A stretch of 64,000 nucleotides of DNA from Camellia lanceoleosa (GCA_025200525.1 CM045763.1:88750131-88814130); one strand, 5' to 3'; positions 35,108 through 48,217 are shown, counted from the stretch's first letter. Numbers and translations are program-made. Notes: a model not told the origin generated them from the letters alone.

Positions 35108-36506
35108 TGTGATACCCCTGTTCTGTATTATGTTAATTGGTCCCTAATGCGTATGTGATTATATGTTTTGATATGATTTTGTGTGCCATTATGTGAAAAT
35201 ATGTGGTTTTGAATTTTTATCTGTTCACCGTAGGAATATCTGTTTGATTAATTGCTTTGGAAATTAAACTGAGGGCCTTATCGGCCACGGAACCCGAAAT
35301 TGATTACGCCATTGTGGTCGGCATAATTTTTGAGCCTACGGTGAAATTTAATTGAAAATTTATTCTAGTCAATTTAAACTGATTAAATTGATAGATTAAG
35401 TGCCCTATTATTTTATATTAGAATATTGTGTTAGTGGGGCATGATGTATGGGGGCATTACACTCTCCTTAACTCATTTTGAGCTCAAAATCTGAGTTAGA
35501 CTATGGAGAAGAAGAGAGAGTCGGCTGTAGAGAGAGGGAGAGAAGAGAATTGAGCAAACTTAGCTCAAAGCTTGGGAACCTTGAAGATTATTCAAGTTTT
35601 GATCATAGATTGTGAGAATCAAGCCTCTAGGTAAGTGAATTTATGGGTGTTAAGTTGTAATTTTGTGAGTTCAAGTTGGAATAATGGTCAAGAACATGAT
35701 TTAGTTTGATTATGAGGAAATTGAATTGGTTTGGTTGAATTGAAGGCCATTATGTGCATGCATGTAAGTAAGTACCTTGAAATTGCATGTTTGAGCATGT
35801 AAATGTATAATCCATGTACAATTTCAATTGAAACTCATGTTATACCCATCATTTGTGCCATCTAAGTTGGGAATGTGGCTAATATATCACATGCATGTGC
35901 AATTTGAGAAGATATGAGCTTGAATGCATGAGTTTGTTATGTTGATGTTGAGTTGACATGTTTTGAGACATGCATGTAGATAAATCAAGAAATTGAGCTT
36001 CCTAATGTTGTAATCTTGCATTGGTGCCATGTTAGCATGATTAAAATTGAGATTTGGGCCATTGCATGTAAGTAGTGTGGTTGGGAATTCGAATTGGAGC
36101 TCAAGAACACAATCTGGGTTTTCCAGAATTTTGATGTTCGCTCAAGCGGGGTAATAGCCACTCGAGCGGGAAAATCGTGTTCCCAGCACTTTTTGCAGAG
36201 TTGGTGTCCGCTCGAGCGGGATATTACACGCCGGCGGGAGCTTTTTAGACAGCCTTCCGCCGAAGGCCAGATTCACGCCGGCGTAGTTTTCATGCAACCA
36301 GTACTTTTGCAGGCCTTAAGGGTCCGCTCGAGCGGGGAAGTTGACGCTCGAGCGGAGACCCTGTTTTCTGAAATTTTGTTTTTGCATTCTGTGTTCTGTT
36401 TTCTGTTCTCTTTCACTTGTAAACACTCTTAGGCATGTATTAAGCATTGCAAATGGGTTAATGAGATAAGAATAAAGCCTAATGAGGAGTATGTGAATTA
36501 AAGAAC
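35108..36506 (+). repeat. 3' LTR of the chromovirus, truncated
   Basis: 1,399 bases matching 27802-29212 of the 5' LTR. The remaining 1,157 bases (with the 30-bp array and LTR end) are absent where the antisense family-B LTR begins. Palindrome cores here are partly CCGG instead of CTCGAG (36136-36357). Confidence 0.92.
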
Positions 36507-39500
36507 TGTAACACGCCCGCGAGGGACCTCGATGCTATAGTTCGGACTCCCCTTTTTTTGTTTGTTACGGTTCTTAATCTGAACCAAAGAGTCCAACTCT
36601 GGCAAATCGTTTGAGAAAAAAACAGATTTTGAAAAGAAGTGCCAAACATGGACTGCTTTGCCAGATACAGAGTCGCCACCTAAATATTTTTTAATGGGGA
36701 AATTTAGGAAACCCTGACTCGGTGCCAAAGGCCACGTGTCCGTCATCACCAAAGTTGCCTCGGCTCGGGAACTTGGGTATGATCGGGGAAGGTCAGCTAT
36801 AAGCACCCCTTATCGCCCGGTCCGAAGACCAGCCTCTACTAACCATGATATCCGTTTTTGAAAACGTTATGTGCTCTTATTCTAGTTATTAGCCTAGAAT
36901 TACTATGTTATGCGCACAGCAAACAAGTATAGACTAGATCGCCTAATTTGGAAATAAGCATTGCGTATCCGTTTGTTTTGAAAGCGCTTCGGAATTTGCT
37001 ACTCGCAAGTAGGCTAAAACACGGATTTCAACGAGTTTTTCCAACTCAAGCAATCCAACCTCCACCCACAGGCATTCAAACAGTTTATCTCATATAAGCA
37101 TTTAGCCGCATGGTAATCATGCTGTCATGGCAACATTCACACGCATGCGATATGCTAAAGCATAAATACTTACATCGTACTCTGTGCCAAAACAATAAAC
37201 TAGTTAGCAAACATGCATGCCCCAGTTCATGTTAGAGTGACTAATGCATCGCATACAAAATGTGATTAGGATAGGCTCGGCTAACCCTAAAATGGCATGT
37301 GAAATGCAATCATTCGGTGCACGTATTCAAGTTAGATTTGAAGATACAATGCGGTTTGTATGATATACCGAGCCCGGTGCATGTAAGAAAAATGTATGGA
37401 TGCATGTATGCATTGCATAAGGTATGCTAAAATAAACGTGCCCTAATCTACCATTGTAAGTGGGTAAATGAAAGGAAAGAAAGAAGTGGGGGTTGGAAGA
37501 CATGCACACCACTCACACACACTTATTACAGATTTGCCCTCGCTCGGAGGGACCAAAAGAATATACAAATTAATTAACTACGCAAGCTAATTAAGTATTA
37601 CAGATCAATTAAATTAACAAACTAACTAATCTAATTAAAACAGTAAAGCCCTCGGGAAGCGGATCAGATGTAGCGCATGCTTGGGATTTGCTCGGAATCG
37701 CACTGCCATGCATAGTCTGCCTCTGTTTTCCCTGCTTTGCTCCTCTGAAAACTGCTAAAGTCTCAGGAATGCCTCTCAGGACACTGGGGAGTACCACCGG
37801 CTAAGTAGAATGACCACCGGCACCAGGATGTGGCCATCGGCACAAAATGAATCCATCGGCTGATGACTTTCTGCCGGCCGGCACAAAATGTTGCCGACCG
37901 GCAAAGAATGCCTGCAGAACCTGCAACTCACAACAGCAGAGGGCAAAACTTGCATGGCAATACAATTCAAACAATGTATGCACCAATCATGCCCCATATC
38001 ATGTTTGTGACTCAAAGGGATATGTGCCTCGATTCTCGGGCCACCAATCACGCATTTCCATGCATGATGGCCTAATGAATCAAGTGCGCACTTTCATGTC
38101 AAATGAAATGCAAACCAATCAAACAAAACAAGGCCCAATTCCTATCACCATGTCAAGGAACAAGGCATGCATGCAAGATGCAATGCAACCTAGGCATGCA
38201 AGCTAAGGATGTAACATAGCATGGCAAGGCACTTATGTAAGCATACTAGCAAACATGAGGTAAGCATGCAACCAAGGAAAAGATGGACTTAAACATGATC
38301 TAGGCAACTCTGATTAGGCCTAAAATCAGTGGCCAAAATGCCCAAAAATGGAGGCTAAACACACATACACATGTGCACATATGATGGTCCAAACCTTAAG
38401 CATTAAACTAGCAACTTCCAAGCACACTTGAAAGGGGATATCATGGACAATTAGCATGCCATATAAGCTCTAAAAATCATACTAGAATGTGGTGCCAAAC
38501 CAACTCAAATGAAGCTAACATTAGCATACCAACATGGTCCAAGTACTTAAAGTAAGGTAATGAGACTTTGAAGCACACTTAGCATAACAAACATGGCATG
38601 CACTAAGTAACTAAACACATATTTTTAGCATGTTAAAACAAGGCCAAGGGACCACTTAGATGGCATCTAAGTGGCTCAAATATGAAGGCATGCGTAATGA
38701 CCAAAACATGGAGCATTCAACACAAGCTTTCAAAGCATTAAAGAGGCATGCAAGGCAAGCATACAAGCATGTTAAAGGGACTGAAATAACATGAAAAATG
38801 ACTTCAATCCACTAAATCAAAGCAAACAAAGCATGCTATACACTTACATGCTTAAGGCCAACAAGTCCAAAAATGCAAAGAGGCTATATAATGCATGCTA
38901 GGGTCGACTCAAACAACCTAAGACAGACCTAAAGCATGGCAAAATAAGCACAAAAGCTTCACAAATCTAAGCCTAAAACATGCTCAAACAAAGGCACACA
39001 ACCTAAGGCATATTAAGGCAATCACAAGGCATTACAAGGTAGGTATGCAAGACATGCATGGTACACCAAAACCAACTTAAAAACATGTTATATTTGGCAA
39101 TATAGGCATGAAAAACAGCCATGGCATGCTCAACACACACTCAAACATAAGCTCCCTTAAGAGACCAAAAATGGTCCCTTTCAAGGACAACAAGGAGAGG
39201 GGGTGGCCCTCCCCTTTTGGAGACTTCAAGGCACCATCCCCACCACTGAAATCCCTCAAGATTTCAGTGGTGAAGAGGCCCAAATACTAAAGTCTCGAAA
39301 CTTGCACAAAATGGCGCAAAACAAGGGCCTTGCAAGGCCTAAGAGGGGTCAAACTTCCCCAAAGTACAAAACACTCTTAATAAACTATCAAGAGGGCCTA
39401 AAAATAGAACTTTTTTATGTTATACACTAAACACAAAAACAGCTCTAAGATAGGTAGAAATAGGATGCAAAAATGGAGAATAAAAAGGAAGTTTCTTACC

Positions 39501-40246
39501 CTTGAAGACCACCTTCACAAATGATGCTCCAACAGCCCTTCTTGGCTTGAATCCACCTCCAAAACACTCAAACAAGCCTCCAAGGGTCTCAAGTCCAAGA
39601 GATGGTGTGTTAGTGTGTGTATGTGAGCAAAAATGGCACAAAACACACACTTATAGAGATAAAAAATATATCTAACCCTAACCCTAGAACTCAAGCTTTT
39701 CCAAAGCTGTCTAAAATGTCTAACAAGTATCTAACCCTAATGCCAAGAGAAGACTCTCTCCTATATAGGCAATTCCCTCTTGTAAAGCTTACAAAACAAG
39801 CCATCCAAGAGGGAAATCCCTCCATACACGTGTATGGAGGAATGGAATGGTGCCACTATCACAGATTGGCAAGAAATATCTACAAAAAGTAGATGAATAG
39901 TGGTCGTCAGCTCAAAATTGTCATTTTGACAAAATGGAGTGCCGACGGGCAACAAAGAGTGCCGACCGGCAACATACATTGTCGGTGGCTACAAAAACCA
40001 GCCGGTGGCCTCTAGTCACTGCCGGTGGTGTGTGGGAATGCCTCATAAGGCATTCCCTGCCCCTTCAAGGAAAAACACAAGAGTTTGGTGCAAAACCAGA
40101 CACAAAACAGTCAGGTTCGGGATCCTGAGGCAAGGCGCGCAGCCGAGAACTCCGGGAACCCCAAACAAACACAAACATGGATAATCACCGAGTGTTCAAG
40201 CGGTGACGTCCAAGTCTTGAGGACGGTCAAAAATGGGGTGTCTACA
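36507..40246 (-). mobile_element. Antisense family-B gypsy LTR (3' LTR of a truncated element)
   Basis: 3,740 bases. On the minus strand it starts TGTAGACACCCC and ends GGGCGTGTTACA. The plus-strand sequence just right of it (40247-) begins GTTGCCCCCCTTTGAC, the complement of a purine-rich PPT, so this is the 3' LTR of an antisense element whose internal region runs rightwards. The left flank AGAAC is not repeated on the right, as expected for a truncated copy. GCCGGC/ACCGG palindromes cluster at 37795-37912 and 39938-40032. No protein gene. Confidence 0.85.
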
Positions 40247-40477
40247 GTTGCCCCCCTTTGACAGAACTCGAAAGTCATAGTAATGACGGGAGTGAATGTC
40301 AAAACCCGAGACGACCCATTATTGACCAGGCCGTAGACTTGGACAATCATGCAAGACAAACAAGGTATGCGCCCGTCTAGTATGCTTGGACAAATTGGCA
40401 AATTGGCTCGTCTAGTATGCTTGGACACCCATTTCACAACATCAATCATCTGGACTCAATGTCGACACTTAACCACC
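40247..40477 (-). mobile_element. Stub of the internal region next to the antisense LTR
   Basis: PPT complement (CCCCCCTTTG) followed by GC-moderate sequence in which CGTCTAGTATGCTTGGAC occurs twice (about 40374 and 40409). After about 40477 composition drops to AT-rich unrelated DNA, so the element is cut here. Confidence 0.6.
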
Positions 40478-41133
40478 ATAAAACCACATAATCAAATTCA
40501 CCATAAATTTGGTGACTATAAAATCTTGTAACTAGGCACCATATTATTCAAAATTAATTGTACAAATTTTTATTATCAGGACATATAGCATACATTTTTA
40601 AGAAAGAGTGTACCACACGATTTTCTGCCTTTCTTTGAATGATATGATTGTACCCAGCTTAATGACAAAATTTATAGTGCATACCTCACTTGCTAATTGG
40701 AATACGCTTAAATTTATGATACAATATGCTTCAAGTTATGTCTCAACTAATAATTATCATAACTTCTTACAATTCAATGTAATTATTGTCACAACTTTAA
40801 CCACACTACATCGTAATATTACAAGAGTGTGCATCAACTTAGACTATGTTTAAAATTTAAATTTAAAAAACATAAAATAAAAACTAAATTTGTTTCACAT
40901 TTTTTCTTTTTTAATTATAAATCTCTACACAAATTTCAAATAAAAACATAAACAGTGCACTATAGATGAGAAATTTTAAATTTAAATACACAAAATTTGA
41001 TCAAAGAATCGAACGCAACTCTCTGGTATGAGATGAAATTTTCTGAGGTCTCAATCTCTATAAAAAGATTGTGTTTGATTTTATAATCATATTCTATCAA
41101 CGTAGAAAAAAATTAAACATGTTTATCTTTTTC
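40478..41133. other. AT-rich non-coding stretch
   Basis: No gene or repeat recognised. Confidence 0.5.
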
Positions 41134-41694
41134 TGTTGGAAAAAATGATTTTTTGGTGACTTTAATTAAATATTAAAGTGGGTCCCAACCATCTATTGTG
41201 TTGGATTCAAATGGGTCTAGATACTTTGCAATGAGATCTTTACACCACAAATAGAATGGCCAAAAATTATTGAGAATTGAATGAGAAATTGCCCCATGAA
41301 GTTAGCTTCATGAAAGAGTTAATAGAGTTTGTAACTTCTGCCTTTATTGCAGAGTTTAATAGTGCATTAATGGGGTTTTTAACTCACGCCTTTATTGCGA
41401 GAGGTTAATGGTGCATTAGTGACCAGCCATAAAGGCTGGAGGTTTCTCCTCTCTTCCCTATATATGTATAAATTGAGATCCTCCTGTCAAGTCTCAAACA
41501 CAGAAATTGTTTCTTCCATTCTTCAGTTAGTTTGCTAGAAATTTCTTACTGTGAGAGAGTATTGCCATTGTCGGTTCGCCAAAGCTAACAGAAGGTGCTT
41601 CTGAGTTAGCCAGTTTAAACTAACTTATCTTGGGAGATAGAAGTCGACGTTCCTCTAGCACCCATGGTGAGGCGGCTAATCTGTTTTAATGACA
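41134..41694 (+). repeat. 5' LTR of the copia element
   Basis: 561 bases. A TATA-like string (TATATATGTATAAATTG) lies at about 41460-41475. The LTR end is set by the PBS-like TGGTATCA at 41698; an alternative, longer LTR ending near 41842 cannot be excluded but would lack a CA end. Confidence 0.75.
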
Positions 41695-42974
41695 CTGTGG
41701 TATCACACAGAATTTGGTTTGATTTCTTTTTTTCATATTTAGATTAAATATGTTCTCATCTTAGTCTTATTTCATGTTTATGCTCTATGATGTAATTTAT
41801 CAAGTATGATTTTATTTGATGTTCTTTTAGTTAATTTAATAAAGCATGAATTTATTTATTTATGTTATTTCAGTATTTATAATTTCATATATGATTGTCA
41901 TAATTGGACTATGAATTTCATATAGGAATAGGATGACTGCTACTAGTTTCATCCTAATTGACTAATGTTGCATATGTATATTTTAGTTTTGCATGCTTCT
42001 AGCTTTACTATCTAATTTGCATGTGAAATTGCTTCTAGTTTTCTAGAATTATACACATAAGTTATTTCCATGTTTATTATTTAATAATTGGTATATAACT
42101 CAAGGCAATAAATTTAATTTTAGTATTTGAGATTACAAATTTTAAGGCTTGTAACTTGTGTATTTATTTCCATGAATAGTGTGTGATTTAATTAGATGAA
42201 TTAAATTTTGAATTAAATTTATTTATTTTGGAGTTATAAAATTTGTGTAACTTGCCTATATTTATTTACATGGTTATTGTGAATTAAATTCTTATATAAT
42301 TCATAGCAATTAATTTGTAATATAATAGTTAGAGTTGTAAGTTTTGTAAGTTATTTAGGAGTTATAAGGCTTTGTAACTTATATAGTATCTTAATTCATT
42401 ATTTATTTTGCTATTCTATGATTTGCTAGAAGGTTAAATAATATTTGATTGTATGTACAATTTTTTTAGATTAGTTGCTTTGTATTATATTGTTGTTTGC
42501 TACTAACTTTCTTTGTAGGTATACCTATGCGTGGAACAGAATTTTATGGACTACTTATAATCCTCAATTGGATTGGTTTACTTTTCCTTTTATATTTGAA
42601 GCAACTTTTTGCGTAAGATTTATTTGGTTTGTTTATTTGCTTATAATGTTGTAGCAATTGTTTTACATTGCTTATAAAAGTTTTGGACCTTGGTTTGTTT
42701 TAACCTAGTTCATCCCTTGGAAATTTAATTTTAAAAATTGTTTCTCACGGAGTAGGAGTCAACATGCTCTTGAAAGTTTTGTCAAAAGGTTAACTGGGTT
42801 TTAAGTGGGACTGTTGTGACTCCTCCAGTCTTCCTAGGAACATTCTTGACTATGTTCGATTTTAGGTTTAGTGGTGAGACTAATTTTGAATTAACTTTTC
42901 AACTATGAGATTTTCTAGTGTTAAGTTTCAATTCTGAAAAACACAGAGCGTGATATTTTGGTGTAATTTTCAGA

Positions 42975-44200
42975 AATGGTCATTATCACTGATGCTGCTG
43001 TTACTGCTAACGTTGGTGGAGATCTGAACCCCGGGGCAACTGGGTTGCCAACCCCTACTACTGTGACCTCTGTGGTCAACTTTGAGCGCTTAGTCATCAT
43101 GAGCGCCCAGAGAATCGCTTAGTCATCATGAGTTGTTTCGGGAGGACCGCTTAGTCATCATGAGCACCCATAGAAATTTCTTTGGGGTGAACTTCAAGAG
43201 ATGGCAACAAAGATCTTTGTTCTACTTGACAACGTTGAACCTTGCAAAGGTTTTGAGCGAGGATCCTCCAGTTGTGGCAGAGAATAAGCCAGACAGGCAG
43301 AAAGTCATGGCGCTTGACACATGGAAGCAGACAGACTATCTCTGCCGGAACTATGTGTTCAATGACTTGGCGGACTCACTATCTGATGTGTTTTGTGCCA
43401 AGAACTTCGACAAGGAGTTATGGGAATCTCTGGACAAGAAATCTGAGACCGAGGATGCCGGGGCAAAGAAATTTGTAGTTGGCCTGTTCTTGGACTTTAA
43501 AATGATCAATTCAAAAACTGTGATAAGCCAAGTCCAAGTGTTCCGAGTGATCTTGTATGAGATTCATGCTGAGGGGATGCCGTTGATTGAGTCATTCCAA
43601 GTTGCTGTGATCATTGAGAAACTTCCCAATGGTTGGAAGGACTTCAAGAACTACTTGAAGCATAAACGCAAGGAAATGTCCGTTGAAGAACTGATTGTCC
43701 GATTCCGAATTGAGGAGGATAATAGAAAAAAAAAAAAATGAAGGAGTACCTCCTCTGTGAAGGCCAATATCATCGAGCATGGCAAATCTTCTAGGGTGAG
43801 GAAGAAGCCTCCTGTGAACAAGGGTTCAAGGCTGGGGCCAAGGGGTGGTGTTGCAAAGAAGCCAGCATACAAGCCGCACGAACCTAGTTATCGGTTCTTA
43901 GGGAAGAACTACAACTGTGGTAGCGAGGGGCATCGAGCTGGTGACTGTCGCAAGCAGAAGAAGCCATACAAGACCAAACCTCGTGCTCATATGGCAGATA
44001 TACAAGAGCACTCCCATGAGGAGGATGATATGCACTTGTCTACCGTTGTCTCTGAGGTGAATCTGGTGGGTTCAAATCCAAGAGAATGGTGGATTGATAC
44101 TGGGGCTACATGCCACATCTGGTCCGAGAAGAAACTGTTTACAACTTTCGAACCGGTTACAAACGGTGAAGTTGTTTATAGGAAACTCTGCTACCTCGAT
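42975..44200 (+). pseudogene. copia gag and protease
   Basis: gag starts MVIITDAAVTANVGG at 42975 and is interrupted by stops around 43125. It resumes FFGVNFKRWQQRSLFYLTTL, DYLCRNYVFNDLADSL, DAGAKKFVVGLFLDFKMINS and KNYLKHKRKEMSVEELIVRF. An A13 run (43726-43738) shifts the frame. The zinc knuckle (43907-43950) has Asn in place of its first Cys. Protease WWIDTGATCHIW near 44090 keeps the DTGA active site. The frame shifts again at about 44175. A phrase GCTTAGTCATCATGAG occurs three times (43088-43165) at 29- and 32-base spacing, a local reiteration that contributes stops. Confidence 0.88.
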
Positions 44201-45380
44201 TGTTGAGGGGAAAGGAAAGATGGTCCTTAAGTTGACTTCAGGAAAGAAGCTAACCTTGAATGAAGTTCTGTATGTTCCGAACATTTGTAAGAATCTTGTC
44301 TCAGGGTCTCTTTTCAGCAAACATGGTTTTCGCTTGGTTTTTGAGTCCGACAAGGTCGTTTTGACCAAGATCAGAGTGTATGTGGGTAAGGGTTATATGT
44401 TGGGGGGTATGTGTAAACTCAATGTAATGACTGTTATCCCAAAGATGAATAAAGATGCATCTTCTTCTGCTTACATGCTTGAGTCTTCCAATTTGTGGCA
44501 TGGTAGATTAGGAGATATGAACTTTGAATCTTTACGTAGATTAATCAAGTTAGATCACATACCATCTTTTAAGATTAATCCAAAACACAAGTGTGAGACT
44601 TGTGTTGAAGCGAAGTTGACAAGATCTTCGTTTCATTCTATTGAAAGAAGTTCAAAGTCGTTGGACTTAATGCATAGTGATGTGTGTGACTTAAAGTTTA
44701 TACAATCGCGTGGTGGCAATAAATACTTCATCACTTTTTTTGATGATTGCACTAAGTATTGTTATGTCTATTTGCTCAAAAGCAAAGATGAGGCTATTGA
44801 TAAATTTGTTCTTTATAAGAATGAAGTTGAGAATCAATTAAGCTGCAAAATTAAGGCTTTAAGAAGTGATCGTGGTGATGAGTATGAATCACCGTTTATT
44901 GAGATTTGTACTCAATCTGGGATTATCCACCAAACCACGGTGCCTTATGCTCCTTAGTCAAATGGGATTGCTGAATGGAAGAATAGGACGCTAAAGGAGA
45001 TGATGAATGCAATGTTGCTAAGTTCTGGATTGCCACAGAACTTGTGGGGGGAAGCAATTCTCTCTGCGAATTACATTCTAAATAGAATCCCTCGGAAGAA
45101 TGTAGACAAGACTCCATATGAGTTCTGGAAAGGCCGGAAGCCTTCTTATAATTTCCTACGAATGTGGGGGTGTCTTGCAAAAGTGGCGGTACCTACACCC
45201 AAGCGGGTTAGGATAGGTTCGAAAACCGTGGATTGTATATTTATTGGTTATGCACAGAATAGTAGTGTATATAGGTTTCTTGTGCACAAGTTTGATATTT
45301 CAGATATCCATAAGAATACCATAATAGAGTCAAGGAATGCGTCTTTCTTTGAAAACACATTTCCTTGCCGAACCCAAAGA
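44175..45380 (+). pseudogene. copia integrase
   Basis: The 44094-44957 frame holds the pre-integrase region (LTLNEVLYVPNICKNLVSG; LWHGRLGDMNFESL with the second zinc His replaced by Asp; HKCETCVEAK) and the core: LDLMHSDVCDL (first Asp), FITFFDDCTKYCYVYLL, LRSDRGDEY (second Asp). A TAG stop at 44955-44957 interrupts it, just before NGIAEWKNRTL, which holds the final Glu. The 45000-45839 frame continues the C-terminal part (ILNRIPRKN, PYEFWKGRKPSYNFLRMWGC, DCIFIGY). Confidence 0.9.
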
Positions 45381-47080
45381 GGGGATCAAAGTTCTAAGAA
45401 GGAATTTGAAGATAATGATCAAGATGATGATCAAGTAGATAATCAAGATGAGAAAGTAGATGAGCCAAGAAGAAGTAAGAGGGCTAGGACTACCAAGTCC
45501 TTTGGCCCGAACTTCTTGACTTATATGTTAGAGGGAGAACCTCGAACTTTCTATAAAGCGGTGACTTCACCAGAAAGTCCCTTATGGAAAGAAGCTATTA
45601 AAAGTGAAATTGACTCCATCTTACAGAACCATACTTGGGAATTGGTTGATCTACCCCCAGGCAGTAAGGCCTTGGGGAGTAAGTGGATCTTTAGAAGAAA
45701 GATAAAGGCTGATGGGTCAATTGATAAATATAAAGCTAGACTAGTTATCAAAGGATATAGGCAGGGAGAAGGCCTGGATTACTTTGATACGTATTCACCT
45801 GTGACAAGAATTACATCCATTCACATGGTGTTGCGATAGCCGCTTTACGTAGTCTAGAGATACATCAGATGGATGTAAAGATAACTTTCTTAAATGGAGA
45901 TTTAGATGAAGAAATCTACATGGAACAACCCGAGGGGTTCTCAGCTCTAGGGAAAAATAAGAAAGTCTGTAAGCTTGTCAAGTCATTATATGATTTGAAA
46001 CAAGCGCCTAAGTAATGGCATGAGAAGTTTGACAACACTATATTGTCAAATAGGTTTAGAATCAATGAGTGTGACAAGTACATATATGTTAAAGACATTA
46101 ACAGAGGTTATGTCATTTTGTGTCTATCGTGAGCGACATACTCATTGTTGGTAGTAATGATGAAATGGTTCGAACTACCAAGAGATTGTTAAACTCAAAG
46201 TTTGACATGAAAGATATGGGCCTTGCAGATGTCATTCTAGGTATTAAGATTACCAGAACATCTAATGGTATTGTACTTTCTCAGTCTCACTATGTTGAGA
46301 AGATACTTGAGAATTTTAGTAAATCAGATACAAGTGTGTCTAGGACACCAGTAGACGTGAGTCTACGTTTGACCAAGAATAATAGTAAGAGTGTCTCTCA
46401 GCTAGAATATTCCCGGGTCATTGGACGTTTGATGTATCTGATGAGTTGTACAAGGCCGGATATAGCCTACTCTGTTAGCAGTCTTAGTAGATACACGAGT
46501 AATCCTAATGCCACTTATTGGAGAGGCATTATGCAAGTGTTTGGTTATCTATGCTACACCCGGGATTATGGGCTGCATTATACCAGATACCCAGTGGTAC
46601 TAGAAGGATATAGTGACGCTAACTGGATATCTGATATAAAAGACTCCAAATCCGCTAGTGGTTATGTGTTTACCCTCAGAGGGGCAGTCGTGTCTTGGAA
46701 ATCTTCCAAGCAAACGTGTATATCGAGATCAACGATGGAATTTGGGTTTATTGCGTTGGATAGAGTAACTGAAAAGGCTGAATGGCTTTGCCAGTTCGTT
46801 GAGAATATTTCACGTTGGCTGAAACTTGTGCCTGTTATCTATATTCATTGCGATAGCCAATCGGCGATTGGACGGGTCCAGAGTCATATGTATAATGGAA
46901 AGTCTAGACATATTAAGTGAGACATAATTCCATCTGACGACTACTCTCTAATGGAATTGTCTCTCTAGACTATGTAAAGTCTAAGGACAACATTGAATCT
47001 GCTAACCAAAGGGTTAACTCGAGAGTTAGTAGAAACGTCGTCAAGAGGAATGGGGTTAAGGCCTTTAGTAATATTCGAGC
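45380..47080 (+). pseudogene. copia reverse transcriptase and RNase H
   Basis: RT: FYKAVTSPESPLWKEAIKSE, HTWELVDLPPGSKALGSKWI, YKARLVIKGYRQGEGLDYFD; a frameshift at about 45839; then MDVKITFLNGDLDEEIYMEQ and SLYDLKQAPK followed by TAA (46013-46015). The catalytic YVDD box (46122-46137) carries a one-base insertion and has Ser for the first Asp, so RT is dead. The 46120-46920 frame gives [35 protein letters not shown], then RNase H ([43 protein letters not shown]). Tail remnants run to about 47080. Confidence 0.9.
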
Positions 47081-47658
47081 GAAAAACCCAACCTAGTTGA
47101 CTGGAGATCCCAAGATCTAGGTTCAAAGGGACAACCTAATTTCGTGTAATGGATGAGTCACTGAAGAGGTAAATCCTCTTGCCCATTCATTTGTACAGTG
47201 ATACCCGATGGGGGTAGAAGGTTAAGCTAATGCTTTTAATGACCTAAGTGATATGATAGTCAACCGGGGTATAATGAGATACCTTATATAGGTCACCTAT
47301 GTGAGTGCGAAGTGGGGCCGCTTCTTTAAGAATTGGTAAGGCTGAATTCTTTAAAACCACTCACTGAACCAGGCTAGTGTTCCAGGGCCATACCGGACAC
47401 ACAAGTGAGAACAAGAACAATGGTTAGACTAACTCCTGTGTGAGGTCTATTGTCTCGGTTTACACAAATGGCAAAACAGTTCAAGATATCACGTTCACAA
47501 GTCAACCAATAAATCCGATAGATTATCACTATGAAAGGTTCAAGGCTAACCGCTACCTTTTCTGATGTAGGATTAGTCTGAGTGCTCTCTCTCCAAGGCT
47601 TTGTTGAACGGTCTTCGTTTGTTGAGTCATTCGGTCAATTTTTATTCATGTGGGGGAT

Positions 47659-48217
47659 TGTTGGAAAAAATTGTTTTTTGGTGACTTTAATTAAATATAA
47701 AGTGGGTCCCAACCATCTATTGTGTTGGGTCCAAGTGGGTCTAGATACTTTGCAATGAGATCTTTACATCACAAATAGAATGGCCAAAAACCATTGAGAA
47801 TTGAATAAGAAATTGCCCCATAAAGTTAGCTTCATGAAAGAGTTAATGGAGTTTGTAACTTCTGCCTTTATTGCAGAGTTTAATAGTGCATTAATGGGGT
47901 TTGTAACTCCTGCCTTTATTGCAGAGGTTAATGGCGCATTAGTGACTAGCCATAAAGGTTGGAGGCTTCTCCTCTCTCCCCTATACATGTATAAATTGAA
48001 ATCCTCCTGTCAAGTCTCAAACACAGAAATTGTTTCTTCCATTTTTTAGTCAGTTTGCTAGAAATTTCTTATTGTGAGAGAGTGCTGCCATTGTCGGTTC
48101 GCCAAAGCTAATAGAAGGTGCTTCTGAGTTAGCTAGTTTAAACCATCTTATCCTGGGAGACAGAAGTCGACGTTCCTCCAGAACCCATGATGAGGCGGCT
48201 AATCTGTTTTGAGGACA
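47659..48217 (+). repeat. Second LTR of the copia element
   Basis: 559 bases, aligned over its length with 41134-41694 with scattered substitutions. Preceded by a purine tract (about 47650-47657). Confidence 0.85.

Larger units (their letters stand above)
27802..36506 (+). mobile_element. Ty3/gypsy chromovirus (Tekay/Del type), 3' LTR truncated
   Basis: 5' LTR 27802-30369, PBS 30373-30384, gag-pol remnants 30626-35095, polypurine tract 35094-35107, 3' LTR from 35108 cut at 36506 by an antisense LTR. The C-terminal chromodomain places it among chromoviruses; its RT and integrase style is that of plant Tekay/Del. The LTRs differ at roughly 4% over the first 260 bases by eye, so the insertion is moderately young although coding is broken. 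It landed in a copia gag. Confidence 0.92.

Noticed and set aside
43726..43738. A13 run at the gag break as a programmed frameshift site
   Set aside because: Many other random stops and shifts occur in the element, and no conserved slippery-site structure is known here for copia; slippage decay is simpler.
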